Positions 37,221 to 46,383 of a stretch of DNA of 64,000 nt are shown here, piece after piece (position 1 is the stretch's first letter; each line of letters begins with the position of its first letter). Position numbers and translations under genes: made by a program. Under the pieces are notes generated by a model. The model did no database searches. It saw only the letters and a list, made by a program, of their open reading frames with translations, and had not been told where the DNA came from. This DNA comes from Alcanivorax jadensis T9 (lineage in GTDB: Bacteria > Pseudomonadota > Gammaproteobacteria > Pseudomonadales > Alcanivoracaceae), in contig NZ_ARXU01000001.1 in NCBI RefSeq assembly GCF_000756655.1, positions 62,001-126,000 of the forward strand, read 5' to 3'.

Positions 37221-37949
37221 TCAGATTTCAAAGCTTTCCAGTCTTAAGCCCTTCTCGCTATCCGCCACAATCTGCCACCCCAGCTTGCCCCAATCACCCA
37301 GCACCCAGCGCTTACCCTGGCCGTCGGCCAGTTCAACATCGTGGATATTGGGGCGATGGGTGTGGCCGTGGATCAGGTGTTTGACGCCGGCCTCTTCCAT
37401 AACCCGAACCACTTCTTCCGGGGTCACGTCCATGATGTTTTCTGCCTTGTTGGCGTTGTTGCCCTGGCTTTGCATGCGCATGCCCTGGGCGATCATGCGG
37501 CGCTCTTCCAGCGGCTTTGCCAGCATGCCCTGTTGCCACTGGGGATTACGGGCCATGGTGCGAAACTGCTGGTAGGCGGTATCCAGGGTGCACAGGCTGT
37601 CGCCGTGCATCAGCAGGACGGGGGTGCCATACAGATCCACCACGGTGCCTTCTTCCAGCAAGGTGCCGCTACAGGCAGCGGCGAAATCGTCACCGAGCAT
37701 GAAATCCCGATTGCCATGCATGAAATAGAGCTGGCTGCCGTTGTCACTGAAGCTGCGGAAGGCGCCAATGGCTTCCTGATTGAACGGGGTGTCATCGTCG
37801 TCGCCAATCCAGGCTTCAAACAGGTCGCCCAGTACATAGAGGGCATCAGCCTGGCCGGCGTGGGCTTCCAGCAGTTTGCCCAGCGCTTCCAGATGCTCCG
37901 GCCGGGCCGGATCCAGGTGCAGGTCTGAAATAAACAGGGTATAGCTCAT
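37221..37949 (-). CDS. lpxH: UDP-2,3-diacylglucosamine diphosphatase LpxH
   Basis: Hydrolyses UDP-2,3-diacylglucosamine to lipid X in lipid A synthesis; a peripheral membrane metallophosphoesterase. The product is 242 residues (E. coli 240). The metal ligands are seen as Asp9 and His11 (ISDLHL), Asp42 (LGDLFEAWIGDDD), the HGNRDFMLG asparagine, MHGDSLC, and IHGHTHRP near the C-terminus. It lies 2 bases behind the periplasmic cyclophilin gene, so ppiB-ppiA-lpxH form one transcription unit. Confidence 0.96.
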   Translation of the reverse strand: MSYTLFISDLHLDPARPEHLEALGKLLEAHAGQADALYVLGDLFEAWIGDDDDTPFNQEAIGAFRSFSDNGSQLYFMHGNRDFMLGDDFAAACSGTLLEEGTVVDLYGTPVLLMHGDSLCTLDTAYQQFRTMARNPQWQQGMLAKPLEERRMIAQGMRMQSQGNNANKAENIMDVTPEEVVRVMEEAGVKHLIHGHTHRPNIHDVELADGQGKRWVLGDWGKLGWQIVADSEKGLRLESFEI

Positions 37950-37951
37950 GG

Positions 37952-38548
37952 TTACTGTGCGCCTTTTTCTTCTTCGCCGGCTGAATCCAGGCGGTAGGCT
38001 CGGGTAATCAGAATGGGCACTTCCGGCACGTCCCGCGCCAGCATTCCGTTGAGGCGCTGGCTGGTGGTGCGTTCACTGGCGATGTTGTCCACTACCGCCA
38101 TCCCGTCTGTGACCTTACCGAAGACGGCATAGCCCCAGCCACGGGCATTCTTGCCAGAAAAGTCCAGGTTGTCATTGTCGACCAGATTGATGAAGAACTG
38201 GGCGGTGGCCGAGTGCGGGTTGCCAGTACGGGCCATGGCCAGGGTGCCGCGCTCATTGCTCAGGCCGTTGTCGGCTTCATTCTGGATCGGTGCGCGGGTG
38301 GCCTTGCGCTGCCCGTTCTGGTCAAAGCCGCCGCCCTGAATCATGAAACCGCGGATTACCCGGTGGAACTGGGTGCCGTCGTAGAAGCCGTCATCCACAT
38401 ACTTGAGGAAATTGGCGACGGTCTGCGGCGCCTGGTCCGCGTAGAGTTCTACGGTGACCGGGCCGGCAGAGGTTTCCAGGCGAACCTGCGGGTTGGCGAG
38501 CAGCAGGGTCGGTAACAAGGCGAGCAGGGCAGTGGCCAGAACGCGCAT
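37952..38548 (-). CDS. ppiA: Periplasmic cyclophilin-type peptidyl-prolyl isomerase
   Basis: A 198-residue cyclophilin with an N-terminal signal peptide ([16 protein letters not shown], cleavage after LLA-N), so exported. The active-site segment is [15 protein letters not shown] with its conserved Arg and Phe; [10 protein letters not shown] and [13 protein letters not shown] complete the fold. It is encoded 4 bases after the cytoplasmic cyclophilin gene and is about 60 percent like it by eye, suggesting tandem duplication followed by gain of a signal peptide. It probably assists folding of envelope proteins. Confidence 0.92.
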   Translation of the reverse strand: MRVLATALLALLPTLLLANPQVRLETSAGPVTVELYADQAPQTVANFLKYVDDGFYDGTQFHRVIRGFMIQGGGFDQNGQRKATRAPIQNEADNGLSNERGTLAMARTGNPHSATAQFFINLVDNDNLDFSGKNARGWGYAVFGKVTDGMAVVDNIASERTTSQRLNGMLARDVPEVPILITRAYRLDSAGEEEKGAQ

Positions 38549-38552
38549 GGGC

Positions 38553-39050
38553 TCAGTCCTCGATCAGTTCGGCGGATTCGATCAGTACCGGCTCCACCGG
38601 CACATCCTGGTGGCCGCCGCTGTTGCCGGTGGCCACATTCCGGATTTTTTCCACCACGTCCATGCCGTCACTGACCGCGCCAAAGACCGCATAACCCCAG
38701 CCGTCCTGGCTGCGTTCCTTGTCCAGGAAGTGGTTGTCGGCCACGTTGATGAAGAATTGGGCGGACGCGGAATGGGGATCCGGGGTGCGCGCCATGGCGA
38801 TGGTGCCTGCCTTGTTGGACAGGCCATTACCTGCCTCGTTCTGGATCGTGCCACGGGTGGGCTTCTGCTGCATATCTTCGCTGAAGCCGCCGCCCTGGAT
38901 CATGAAGTTGCTGATAACACGGTGGAAGATGGTGCCGTCGAAGTGGCCATCCTTGACGTATTGAGCAAAGTTCTCGGTCGTAATCGGCGCTTTCTCTGCG
39001 TCCAGCTGCAGGGTGATTTTGCCGTAGGTTGTTGTCAGCACCACTTTCAT
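38553..39050 (-). CDS. ppiB: Cytoplasmic cyclophilin-type peptidyl-prolyl isomerase
   Basis: A 165-residue cyclophilin without a signal peptide, like E. coli PpiB (164). It has [19 protein letters not shown], the [14 protein letters not shown] segment and [16 protein letters not shown]. It is the first gene of the ppiB-ppiA-lpxH unit and is divergent from glnS with 162 bases between starts. Confidence 0.95.
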   Translation of the reverse strand: MKVVLTTTYGKITLQLDAEKAPITTENFAQYVKDGHFDGTIFHRVISNFMIQGGGFSEDMQQKPTRGTIQNEAGNGLSNKAGTIAMARTPDPHSASAQFFINVADNHFLDKERSQDGWGYAVFGAVSDGMDVVEKIRNVATGNSGGHQDVPVEPVLIESAELIED

Positions 39051-39112
39051 CAGGTTTTCTCCGCAAGATGGGCCTGGTTGGGGGTTTTTGTTCCCCGGCG
39101 GGCCCTGAGTCT

Positions 39113-39140
39113 TTGACTGTTGGGGGGCGTACAGTACACT
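39113..39140 (+). promoter_or_regulatory. Sigma70-type promoter of glnS
   Basis: TTGACT at 39113-39118 and TACACT at 39135-39140 with a 16-base spacer lie 72 bases before the glnS start in the ppiB-glnS divergent region. The -35 matches five of six consensus bases, the -10 four of six. Confidence 0.55.
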
Positions 39141-39162
39141 AGCGCACCTTCATTTTCACCGT

Positions 39163-39188
39163 GAGAGCCTGCCCATATTCAGGCTCTC
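39163..39188 (+). promoter_or_regulatory. Hairpin in the glnS leader
   Basis: GAGAGCCTG and CAGGCTCTC form a perfect 9-bp stem with an 8-base loop, ending 24 bases before the glnS ATG. It lies downstream of the proposed promoter, so it would be in the 5' untranslated RNA. There is no T tract. A role in mRNA stability or translational control is possible but unproven. Confidence 0.5.
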
Positions 39189-39212
39189 TGCCTTCCGGAC
39201 TGGCCAAGACCC

Positions 39213-40895
39213 ATGAGCGAAACGAAAGCGCCCAGCAATTTTATCAGACAGATCATCGACCGTGACCTCGCAGAAGGTAAAAACGACGGCCAGGTGGTGA
39301 CCCGTTTTCCACCGGAACCCAATGGGTACCTGCATATTGGTCATGCCAAGTCTATCTGCCTGAACTTCGGGGTTGCCGAAAGCTATAACGGCAGTTGCAA
39401 CCTGCGCTTCGATGATACTAATCCCGAGAAGGAAGAGGATGAGTATATCCAGTCGATCAAGCAGGATGTGCAGTGGCTTGGCTTCACCTGGAATGGTCAG
39501 GAGAAGTTTGCCAGCGACTATTTCGACCGGCTTTATGAGCTGGCCGTGGAGCTGATCCACAAGGGGCTGGCCTACGTGGACAGCCTGAGCCCGGAGCAGA
39601 TCGCCGAGTACCGCGGTAATTTCACCACGCCGGGCAAGCCAAGCCCCTATCGCGAGCGCAGCGTGGAAGAGAATCTGGCCCTGTTCGAGCAGATGCGCAG
39701 CGGTGAGATGGACGAGGGGGCGGCGGTGCTGCGTGCCAAAATCGACATGCAGAGTGCCAACCTGAATCTGCGCGATCCGATTCTCTATCGCATCCGCAAG
39801 AAAGTGCATCATCAGACCGGTGACAAGTGGGTGATTTATCCCATGTACGACTTCACCCATCCGCTGTCCGATGCCCTCGAGGGGATCACGCACAGCCTCT
39901 GTACCCTGGAGTTCGAGGATCACCGGCCGTTTTATGACTGGGTCATCGAGCACACCTCCGTGCCGGCGAGCCCGCGCCAGTATGAGTTTGCCCGCCTTAA
40001 CCTGAATTACACGGTGACCAGCAAGCGCAAGCTCAAGCAGTTGGTAGATGAAGGGCATGTGGAAGGCTGGAACGATCCGCGTATGCCCACCATCAGCGGT
40101 CTGCGTCGTCGTGGCTACACACCGGCTTCACTGCGCACATTCTGTGAGTCTGTGGGCGTCAGCCGGGCGGATTCCGTGGTGGACATGGGGATGCTGGAAG
40201 CCGCCATCCGCGATGATCTGAATCAGCATGCCCCCCGCGCCATGTGTGTGCTGAATCCCTTGAAAGTGGTCATCGAAAACTGGGAAGGGGGCAAGGAGGA
40301 ATCCCTGACCGCCCCGGTGCATCCGCAGAACGAGACCATGGGAACCCGCCAGGTACCCATGACCCGGGAGATTTATATCGACCGGGAGGATTTTCGGGAA
40401 GAGGCCAACAAGAAGTTCAAGCGCCTGGTGCTGGGCGATCGGGTGCGTCTGCGCTACGGCTATGTGGTGCGTGCTACCGATGTGGTCCGCGATGACAGCG
40501 GCGAGATTGTGGAAGTGCGCTGCAGCTATGATCCGGACACCCTGGGCAAGAACCCGGAAAATGCGGATGACCAGGGCAAACTGCGCGGGGTGATCCACTG
40601 GGTCAGTGCCAGCAAGGGTGAGCCCTGTGAGGTGCGTCTCTACGACCGCCTGTTCACCGCTGCGAACCCCAACAAGACAGAAGAAGGGCAGACCTTCCTG
40701 TCCCATATCAATCCGGATTCATTGAGCGTGCTGGATGGTTGCTGGGTGGAGCCAGGTCTGCGTGGGGTTCTGGCCGAAACCCGTTACCAGTTCGAGCGTG
40801 AGGGTTACTTCTGTGTGGATCAGAGCAGCAGCGCTGACAAGCTGGTGTTCAATCAGACTGTCGGTCTGCGTGAGTCCTGGCCCAAAGACAGTTAG
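39213..40895 (+). CDS. glnS: Glutaminyl-tRNA synthetase
   Basis: Class I aminoacyl-tRNA synthetase charging tRNA-Gln. The product is 560 residues (E. coli 554). The HIGH motif is in [16 protein letters not shown] and the KMSKS-equivalent in [23 protein letters not shown] and the C-terminal beta-barrel anticodon-binding domain ([19 protein letters not shown]) are typical. Its presence means the organism charges tRNA-Gln directly, as in most gammaproteobacteria. It is a single gene closed by a terminator at 40962. Confidence 0.97.
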   Translation: MSETKAPSNFIRQIIDRDLAEGKNDGQVVTRFPPEPNGYLHIGHAKSICLNFGVAESYNGSCNLRFDDTNPEKEEDEYIQSIKQDVQWLGFTWNGQEKFASDYFDRLYELAVELIHKGLAYVDSLSPEQIAEYRGNFTTPGKPSPYRERSVEENLALFEQMRSGEMDEGAAVLRAKIDMQSANLNLRDPILYRIRKKVHHQTGDKWVIYPMYDFTHPLSDALEGITHSLCTLEFEDHRPFYDWVIEHTSVPASPRQYEFARLNLNYTVTSKRKLKQLVDEGHVEGWNDPRMPTISGLRRRGYTPASLRTFCESVGVSRADSVVDMGMLEAAIRDDLNQHAPRAMCVLNPLKVVIENWEGGKEESLTAPVHPQNETMGTRQVPMTREIYIDREDFREEANKKFKRLVLGDRVRLRYGYVVRATDVVRDDSGEIVEVRCSYDPDTLGKNPENADDQGKLRGVIHWVSASKGEPCEVRLYDRLFTAANPNKTEEGQTFLSHINPDSLSVLDGCWVEPGLRGVLAETRYQFEREGYFCVDQSSSADKLVFNQTVGLRESWPKDS

Positions 40896-40961
40896 TAATT
40901 AACAGTGAAGAGTTAATAGCTGCGCGATGTCGCGTGCGTGGTGTTGACAGAAAGCAAAGAG

Positions 40962-40992
40962 GCCGCGCCTAAGGTTTGGGTGCGGCTTTTTT
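40962..40992 (+). terminator. Rho-independent terminator after glnS
   Basis: GCCGCGCC (40962-40969) pairs with GGTGCGGC (40979-40986), 8 bp with one wobble position, followed by six T residues. It lies 67 bases after the glnS stop. The rest of the 244-base gap to the folD end (40896-41139) holds a short TTAACAGT/GTTAATAG repeat and no gene. Confidence 0.8.
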
Positions 40993-41092
40993 GTGGGAAT
41001 TTACATTTGTGGAACGCGATTATCAGTAGGGCCGGCGCCTGTTGGTGTTGTAGTGGTGGCACCGTTAGAGGCGTTAATTAGGCAGTAGTGGC

Positions 41093-41131
41093 CACCCAAA
41101 AGCCGCGACCATAATGAACGCGGCTTTTGGG
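41093..41131. terminator. Hairpin terminator of folD (bidirectional)
   Basis: ACCCAAAAGCCGCG at 41093-41106 and CGCGGCTTTTGGGT at 41118-41131 are perfect 14-base inverted copies with an 11-base loop, directly beyond the folD stop on the minus strand. The A/T run lies in the stem on both strands. Confidence 0.75.
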
Positions 41132-41139
41132 TTGGTCGG

Positions 41140-41985
41140 TTAGCCCAGGGCTTTTTCGCCGGACTGCAGGGTCTGGAAAATCAGGGTGTTGATGGTCATG
41201 GGGCCGACGCCGCCGGGTACCGGAGTATAGGCGCTCACTCTATCTACCAGTGGTCCCAGCTCGATGTCGCCACACTTTTCCGGGTGGAAGCCGGCATCGA
41301 CGACCACGGCGCCATCCTTGATCCAGTCTGCCTTGATGAACTCCGGCTTGCCCACGGCGCCGACAACGATGTCAGCCTGTTTGACCAGGGCTGGCAGATC
41401 CCGGGTGCGGCTGTGGCAGATGGTGACTGTGGCATTGGCTTCCAGCAGCATCATGGCCATGGGTTTGCCAAGAATGGCGCTGCGACCCACCACTACGGCA
41501 TGTTTGCCTTCCAGTTCCACTTGGTAGTGCTCCAGCAAGCGCATGATGCCTTTGGGGGTGGCGCAGCCGTAAGCGTCCTCACCCATGCTCATGCGACCAA
41601 ACCCGAGGCAGGTGACGCCGTCCACGTCCTTTTCCAGGCTGATGGCGTCGAAACAGGCGCGTTCATCAATCTGGGCGGGCACCGGATGTTGTAGCAGAAT
41701 GCCGTGCACATCAGGATTGGTGTTGAGTTCGTCAATTTTTGCCAGCAATTGTTCGGTGCTGGTGTCTTCGTCCAGCTCAATGGCGACAGATTCCATGCCG
41801 ACACGCTGGCAGGCGTTGCCTTTCATCTTTACATAGGTGGCAGATGCCGGGTCAGCACCCACCAGAATGGTGGCAAGAATCGGCGTGCGGCCGTTGGCCT
41901 TGGCTTTCAGGGCGTCGACGCGCAGGCGCATCTCCTGTTCGAACTGCTGGGCCAGGGTTTTGCCATCAAGAATCTGGGCGGTCAT
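41140..41985 (-). CDS. folD: Bifunctional methylenetetrahydrofolate dehydrogenase / cyclohydrolase
   Basis: Interconverts 5,10-methylene-, methenyl- and 10-formyl-tetrahydrofolate, with NADP. The product is 281 residues (E. coli 288). The active site Y-x3-K is Tyr51 and Lys55 in [25 protein letters not shown], the NADP-binding [18 protein letters not shown] and the C-terminal [14 protein letters not shown] are signatures. The 243 bases upstream (41986-42228) carry the promoter of the divergent tRNA operon. Confidence 0.97.
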   Translation of the reverse strand: MTAQILDGKTLAQQFEQEMRLRVDALKAKANGRTPILATILVGADPASATYVKMKGNACQRVGMESVAIELDEDTSTEQLLAKIDELNTNPDVHGILLQHPVPAQIDERACFDAISLEKDVDGVTCLGFGRMSMGEDAYGCATPKGIMRLLEHYQVELEGKHAVVVGRSAILGKPMAMMLLEANATVTICHSRTRDLPALVKQADIVVGAVGKPEFIKADWIKDGAVVVDAGFHPEKCGDIELGPLVDRVSAYTPVPGGVGPMTINTLIFQTLQSGEKALG

Positions 41986-42154
41986 GTGGGCGGTCTCTCT
42001 GAAATTGACTACAATAGGGGGCGGCTTGGCGCGGTTGCGTTAATCGCAGCCTGCCGGGGCTAGCCGTGAACGGCGCGATTCTCGCACGCGCAGGCACAAC
42101 GCGCAAAAGTTGACTAAAATCTGAACGTTAGACATTTTTTTGCGTCGAACCCCG

Positions 42155-42183
42155 TTGACGCTCATGGGGGTGCCGAGTATTAT
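42155..42183 (+). promoter_or_regulatory. Strong sigma70 promoter of the tRNA operon
   Basis: TTGACG (42155-42160) and TATTAT (42178-42183) are separated by exactly 17 bases and followed by a G+C-rich discriminator (GCGCGCCTCGC). The first tRNA begins 46 bases after the -10. Such discriminators are characteristic of stringently controlled stable-RNA promoters, so repression by ppGpp is expected. Confidence 0.8.
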
Positions 42184-42228
42184 GCGCGCCTCGCTTTCGA
42201 GCTTAGTCACTGACGCAGCTTTAAAAGA

Positions 42229-42305
42229 CGGGGTGTAGCGCAGCCTGGTAGCGCGCCTGCTTTGGGAGCAGGATGTCGGGGGTTCGAATCCCTCCACCCC
42301 GACCA
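42229..42305 (+). tRNA. tRNA-Pro (anticodon TGG)
   Basis: A 77-base cloverleaf including an encoded CCA. The acceptor CGGGGTG pairs with CACCCCG, the anticodon stem CCTGC/GCAGG encloses TTTGGGA (anticodon TGG), and the T loop is TTCGAAT. First of three tRNA genes in one operon. Confidence 0.98.
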
Positions 42306-42331
42306 GTTGGCTTGATGGCGGAAATCTGCAA

Positions 42332-42408
42332 GCGCCTGTAGCTCAACTGGATAGAGCAACGGCCTTCTAAGCCGTAGGTTGCAGGTTCAAGTCCTGCCAG
42401 GTGCGCCA
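42332..42408 (+). tRNA. tRNA-Arg (anticodon TCT)
   Basis: A 77-base cloverleaf with encoded CCA. The acceptor GCGCCTG pairs with CAGGTGC, the anticodon stem ACGGC/GCCGT encloses CTTCTAA (anticodon TCT, reading AGA/AGG), and the T arm is GCAGG TTCAAGT CCTGC. It follows tRNA-Pro after 26 bases. Confidence 0.98.
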
Positions 42409-42436
42409 GGCAGGAAAGAAAGCAGACAGTTTTATG

Positions 42437-42512
42437 GTGATTGTAGCTCAGTTGGTAGAGCTCCGGATTGTGATTCCGGCGGTCGTGGGTTCGAGCCCCA
42501 TCAGTCACCCCA
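42437..42512 (+). tRNA. tRNA-His (anticodon GTG)
   Basis: A 76-base cloverleaf with encoded CCA. The acceptor GTGATTG pairs with CAGTCAC and the anticodon loop is TTGTGAT (GTG). A G at 42436 opposite C at 42509 supplies the extra -1 guanosine required for histidyl-tRNA synthetase. A terminator follows 8 bases later. Confidence 0.98.
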
Positions 42513-42520
42513 TATTAAAA

Positions 42521-42550
42521 GCCTCCGGGATAGATCCCCGGAGGCTTTTT
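42521..42550 (+). terminator. Rho-independent terminator of the tRNA operon
   Basis: GCCTCCGGG (42521-42529) pairs with CCCGGAGGC (42537-42545) and is followed by five T residues. It separates the tRNAs from tig. Confidence 0.9.
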
Positions 42551-42691
42551 CGTATGGGCTTCAGGCACTGCTGAACAGTCAGGCTGTAGGCAGCGAAGCC
42601 CCCTTTGATTATAATCTTCGCCCTTCATTAGGCCGTCTTCGCGTTATTTCGGCGGCGGGCAGAGATAAAAGTCTTTTTTAAAGAGGATGTT

Positions 42692-44005
42692 ATGCAGGTT
42701 TCTGTTGAAACGACTTCAGGTCTTGAGCGCCGTGTAACGGTGGGTGTACCCGCGGAAAAAGTGGATGTGGCAGTAGAAGGCAAGCTGCAGGAAGCCCAGA
42801 AAACGATCCGTCTGGACGGTTTCCGCCCGGGTAAAGTGCCCATGCGTGAAGTAAAGCGTCGCTTTGGCGGGGCCGTGCGTAACGAAGTGCTGGCTGACGT
42901 AATGCGTGAAGCCTTCATCGAAGCGGTGGAGCAGGAAAAGCTGCAGCCAGCGGGTATGCCGGGCTTTGAAGCCAAGACCAACGAAGCAGGCAAGGACCTG
43001 GAATTCGTGGCTACCTTCGAGGTATACCCGGATGTCGAGCTGGCGGCTTTCGATTCCATCGAAGTGGAAAAGCCCAAGGCTGAAGTGTCCGATTCCGATG
43101 TGGATACCATGATCGAAACCCTGCGCCAGCAGCGCGCCGAGTTCGCCGATGTGGATCGTGCCGCGGAAACGGGTGACCGCGTCAACATTGATTTCAAAGG
43201 TCTGAAAGACGGTGAAGCCTTCGAAGGCGGTAGCGCCGAAGGGCAGAACCTGGAGCTGGGCTCCGGCCAGATGATCCCGGGCTTTGAAGACGGCATCGTT
43301 GGCATGAAAGCTGGTGAGGAAAAAGACATCGACGTGACCTTCCCGGAGGACTACCAGTCCGAAGAGCTGAAAGGCCAGTCCGTGGTGTTCCAGATCAAGG
43401 TCAACAAGGTTGAAGGCAAGGCGTTGCCGGAAGTGGATGCCGAGTTCATGAAAGCGTTCGGTGTTGACGATGGCGACGAAGCCAAATTCAAGGCAGAAGT
43501 GCGCAAGAACATGGAGCGCGAGCTGAAGAATGCGGTAACCGGCAAGGTGAAAGAGCAGGCGATGGATGGCCTGGTCAACCTGCACGAGTTTGACCTGCCG
43601 GGCGCCCTGGTTACCCAGGAAATCCAGCGCATGCGTCAACAGATGATGCAGCAGTTTGGTGGCGGTCAGCAGTTTGATGCCTCCATCCTGCCGGATGATC
43701 TGTTCAAGGAGCAGGCTGAGCGTTCCGTGCGTCTGGGCCTGGTGGTTCGCGCTATCCTCGACAAGCACGAGATCAAGGCCGATGCCGACAAGGTGAAAGC
43801 CCGTGTTGAGGAAATCGCCGAGCAGTACGAGAAGCCGGAAGAGGTGGTGAGCTGGGTTTACAGCAATCCGCAGCAGCTGCAGCAGATTGAAGGTGCGGTA
43901 CTGGAAGAGCAGGTTGTCGACCTGGTTCTGGATAGTGCCAAGGTGGAAGAGAAAGCCATGTCCTACCAGGACGCGGTGAAGCCACGTGAGCAAGCAGAAG
44001 GCTGA
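42692..44005 (+). CDS. tig: Trigger factor
   Basis: Ribosome-associated chaperone and peptidyl-prolyl isomerase. The product is 437 residues (E. coli 432). The N-terminal ribosome-binding domain has the signature GFRPGKVPMREVKRRFGG near residues 45-62. An FKBP-like PPIase domain spans about 150-245 (LELGSGQMIPGFEDGIVGMK) and the helical chaperone domain follows. ATG 42692 has AGAGGATG upstream. The tig-clpP-clpX-lon-hupB order is conserved across gammaproteobacteria. Confidence 0.97.
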   Translation: MQVSVETTSGLERRVTVGVPAEKVDVAVEGKLQEAQKTIRLDGFRPGKVPMREVKRRFGGAVRNEVLADVMREAFIEAVEQEKLQPAGMPGFEAKTNEAGKDLEFVATFEVYPDVELAAFDSIEVEKPKAEVSDSDVDTMIETLRQQRAEFADVDRAAETGDRVNIDFKGLKDGEAFEGGSAEGQNLELGSGQMIPGFEDGIVGMKAGEEKDIDVTFPEDYQSEELKGQSVVFQIKVNKVEGKALPEVDAEFMKAFGVDDGDEAKFKAEVRKNMERELKNAVTGKVKEQAMDGLVNLHEFDLPGALVTQEIQRMRQQMMQQFGGGQQFDASILPDDLFKEQAERSVRLGLVVRAILDKHEIKADADKVKARVEEIAEQYEKPEEVVSWVYSNPQQLQQIEGAVLEEQVVDLVLDSAKVEEKAMSYQDAVKPREQAEG

Positions 44006-44026
44006 TTCTTTCCGCTTTTTGACACC

Positions 44027-44052
44027 AAAACGGGGCCTTCTGGCCCCGTTTT
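44027..44052 (+). terminator. Rho-independent terminator after tig
   Basis: AAAACGGGGCC pairs perfectly with GGCCCCGTTTT around TTCT, 21 bases after the tig stop. The remaining gap to clpP (44053-44286) must hold the clpP promoter. It contains a CCCCCCAT stretch that recalls a heat-shock -10, but no matching -35 is evident. Confidence 0.9.
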
Positions 44053-44286
44053 GCGTTATTTATGCACAATTTGCGCAAGTTTTGCGCATTCAGACCCCGC
44101 CAAAGCCCACTTTTATAGACGCCCCCCATACACCGTCATAAGATGCGGGAAGCCCTGTTCGTCCAGCCTGCCTTGTTTTCGGCTATGTCAGCCCCCATTG
44201 CAGCATTCAGGATGAGGTCGGCTACCGGCCGATACCAATAAATCGCAAGAGCGTCCCCGGACGATCGACGAGAAGGAAAGCGCTAC

Positions 44287-44943
44287 ATGATCGACTTGAG
44301 CCGTATCAACTCCATGACCCCGGAAATGCAAGAGCTGAGCAAGGATCCCACCAATCTGGGTCTGGTGCCGATGGTGATCGAGCAGACTGCCCGTGGTGAG
44401 CGTTCTTTTGATATCTATTCCCGCCTGCTCAAGGAACGGGTGATTTTCATGATCGGCCAGGTGGAAGACCAAATGGCCAACCTGATCGTGGCCCAGATGC
44501 TGTTCCTGGAGTCGGAAAACCCGGACAAGGACATTCATCTCTATATCAACAGCCCGGGTGGTTCTGTCACAGCCGGCATGTCCATCTATGACACCATGCA
44601 GTTCATCAAGCCGGATGTGTCCACCATGTGCGTGGGCCAGGCTGCCAGTATGGGGGCTTTCCTGCTGGCCGCCGGTGCAGCAGGCAAACGCTATGTGCTG
44701 CCCAATGCCCGGGTGATGATCCATCAGCCGCTGGGCGGTTTCCAGGGCCAGGCTTCGGATATCGAGATCCACGCAAGGGAAATCCTCAAGATCAAAGGGC
44801 AGCTCAACAGCCTGCTGGCGCATCACACCGGCCAGTCGCTGGAAAGGCTGGAGAAGGATACCGACCGCGACAACTTCCTGGGCGCGGAAGAAGCGCAGGA
44901 ATATGGCATCGTTGACGCGGTATTGCGTCAGCGTCCGGTGTAA
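44287..44943 (+). CDS. clpP: ATP-dependent Clp protease proteolytic subunit
   Basis: Tetradecameric serine protease that degrades substrates fed by ClpX or ClpA. The product is 218 residues, including a likely N-terminal propeptide of about 20-25 residues. The catalytic triad is Ser121 ([11 protein letters not shown]), His146 ([11 protein letters not shown]) and Asp195 ([10 protein letters not shown]), with exactly the spacing of the E. coli enzyme (25 and 49). GAGAAGGAAAG precedes the ATG. clpX follows after 131 bases that include short GC-rich hairpins. Confidence 0.97.
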   Translation: MIDLSRINSMTPEMQELSKDPTNLGLVPMVIEQTARGERSFDIYSRLLKERVIFMIGQVEDQMANLIVAQMLFLESENPDKDIHLYINSPGGSVTAGMSIYDTMQFIKPDVSTMCVGQAASMGAFLLAAGAAGKRYVLPNARVMIHQPLGGFQGQASDIEIHAREILKIKGQLNSLLAHHTGQSLERLEKDTDRDNFLGAEEAQEYGIVDAVLRQRPV

Positions 44944-45074
44944 TTCGGTAACCTTCGTACAAAAAGTGTCCTAACGGAAGGCCTGAGAGGCCCGGCGGGC
45001 TTGAAAAAGCCCCCGTCTCCCTGCATCTTCAAAGAGACGCAAATACTCAAATACACAGGTTTAGAGGCGATTCA

Positions 45075-46355
45075 ATGACCGACTCCACTGGCAAGGGCGA
45101 CGACGGCAAGCTGCTGTACTGCTCTTTTTGTGGCAAAAGCCAGCATGAGGTCCGCAAGCTGATTGCGGGGCCCTCGGTCTTTATCTGCGACGAATGCGTG
45201 GATCTGTGTAATGACATCATCCGCGAGGAAGTGCAGGAAGACACCGGGGACACCGGCGGTGAAGCCCTGCCCAAGCCCAACGAAATCAAGGAAACCCTTG
45301 ATGAGTATGTGATTGGCCAGGAGCGAGCCAAACGAGTCCTCGCCGTGGCGGTATACAACCATTACAAGCGCCTGCGCAGCAGTAGCAAGGGCCGTGATGA
45401 GGTGGAACTCGGCAAGAGTAATATTTTGCTTATCGGTCCCACCGGTAGTGGTAAAACGCTGTTGGCCGAGACCTTGGCGCGGTTGCTCAATGTGCCTTTC
45501 ACCATCGCGGATGCCACCACCCTCACCGAAGCCGGTTACGTGGGTGAGGATGTGGAAAACATCATTCAGAAACTGTTGCAGAAGTGCGACTATGATGTGG
45601 ACAAGGCCCAGCGCGGTATTGTCTATATCGATGAAATCGACAAGATCTCCCGCAAGTCTGACAACCCCTCCATCACCCGTGATGTGAGCGGGGAGGGCGT
45701 GCAGCAGGCCCTGCTCAAGCTGATTGAAGGTACCGTGGCCTCTGTGCCTCCCCAGGGCGGGCGCAAGCATCCCCAGCAGGAGTTCCTGCAGGTGGACACC
45801 TCCAACATGCTGTTTATCTGTGGTGGTGCCTTTGCCGGCCTGGACAAGGTAATCCGCGAGCGCTCCGAGAAGGGCGGTATTGGCTTCTCTGCAGAAGTGA
45901 AGAGCAAGGATGATGCCCGTAACCTGGGTGAATTGCTGGTAGATGTGGAACCGGAAGATCTGGTCAAGTATGGCCTGATCCCCGAATTTATCGGTCGTCT
46001 GCCGGTGATCGCGACCCTTGAAGAGCTCAGTGAAGAGGCGCTGGTTCAGATTCTCACTGAACCACGCAATGCTCTGACCAAACAGTACGCCCGCCTGTTC
46101 GAGATGGAAGGCGTGGAGCTGGATTTCCGCGATGATGCCCTTCGCGCCGTGGCCCACAAAGCCATGGAAAGAAAGACAGGGGCCCGTGGTCTGCGCTCCA
46201 TTCTGGAAAGTGTGCTGCTCGATACCATGTACCAGGTTCCTTCCATGGACTCTGTTGCCAAGGTGGTTATCGACAGTCCCACCATCAAGGGCGAATCCGA
46301 TCCGTTGTTGATTTACGAGAACAACGAGCAGTCTTCCAAGGTGGCACCGGATTAA
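45075..46355 (+). CDS. clpX: ATP-dependent Clp protease ATP-binding subunit ClpX
   Basis: AAA+ unfoldase that recognises substrates and threads them into ClpP. The product is 426 residues (E. coli 424). An N-terminal C4 zinc-binding domain (YCSFCGKSQ ... ICDECVDLC) precedes the AAA+ module with Walker [16 protein letters not shown], Walker [11 protein letters not shown], the pore loop [12 protein letters not shown] and the ClpP-docking IGF-type loop (GGIGFSAEV). AAATACACAGG and GAGGCGATTC precede the ATG. Confidence 0.98.
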   Translation: MTDSTGKGDDGKLLYCSFCGKSQHEVRKLIAGPSVFICDECVDLCNDIIREEVQEDTGDTGGEALPKPNEIKETLDEYVIGQERAKRVLAVAVYNHYKRLRSSSKGRDEVELGKSNILLIGPTGSGKTLLAETLARLLNVPFTIADATTLTEAGYVGEDVENIIQKLLQKCDYDVDKAQRGIVYIDEIDKISRKSDNPSITRDVSGEGVQQALLKLIEGTVASVPPQGGRKHPQQEFLQVDTSNMLFICGGAFAGLDKVIRERSEKGGIGFSAEVKSKDDARNLGELLVDVEPEDLVKYGLIPEFIGRLPVIATLEELSEEALVQILTEPRNALTKQYARLFEMEGVELDFRDDALRAVAHKAMERKTGARGLRSILESVLLDTMYQVPSMDSVAKVVIDSPTIKGESDPLLIYENNEQSSKVAPD

Positions 46356-46383
46356 GGTGCCACCACGGCAATAGAGGCAATAC

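Noticed and set aside
44126-44137. CCCCCCAT-like heat-shock -10 upstream of clpP
   Set aside because: No CTTGAAA-type -35 element stands at the required 13-17 bases upstream, so a sigma32 promoter is not supported.
44981-45017. GC-rich hairpins in the clpP-clpX gap as a terminator
   Set aside because: The stems are short (GGCC/GGCC; GGGCTT/AAGCCC) and lack a T tract, and clpP and clpX are normally cotranscribed.
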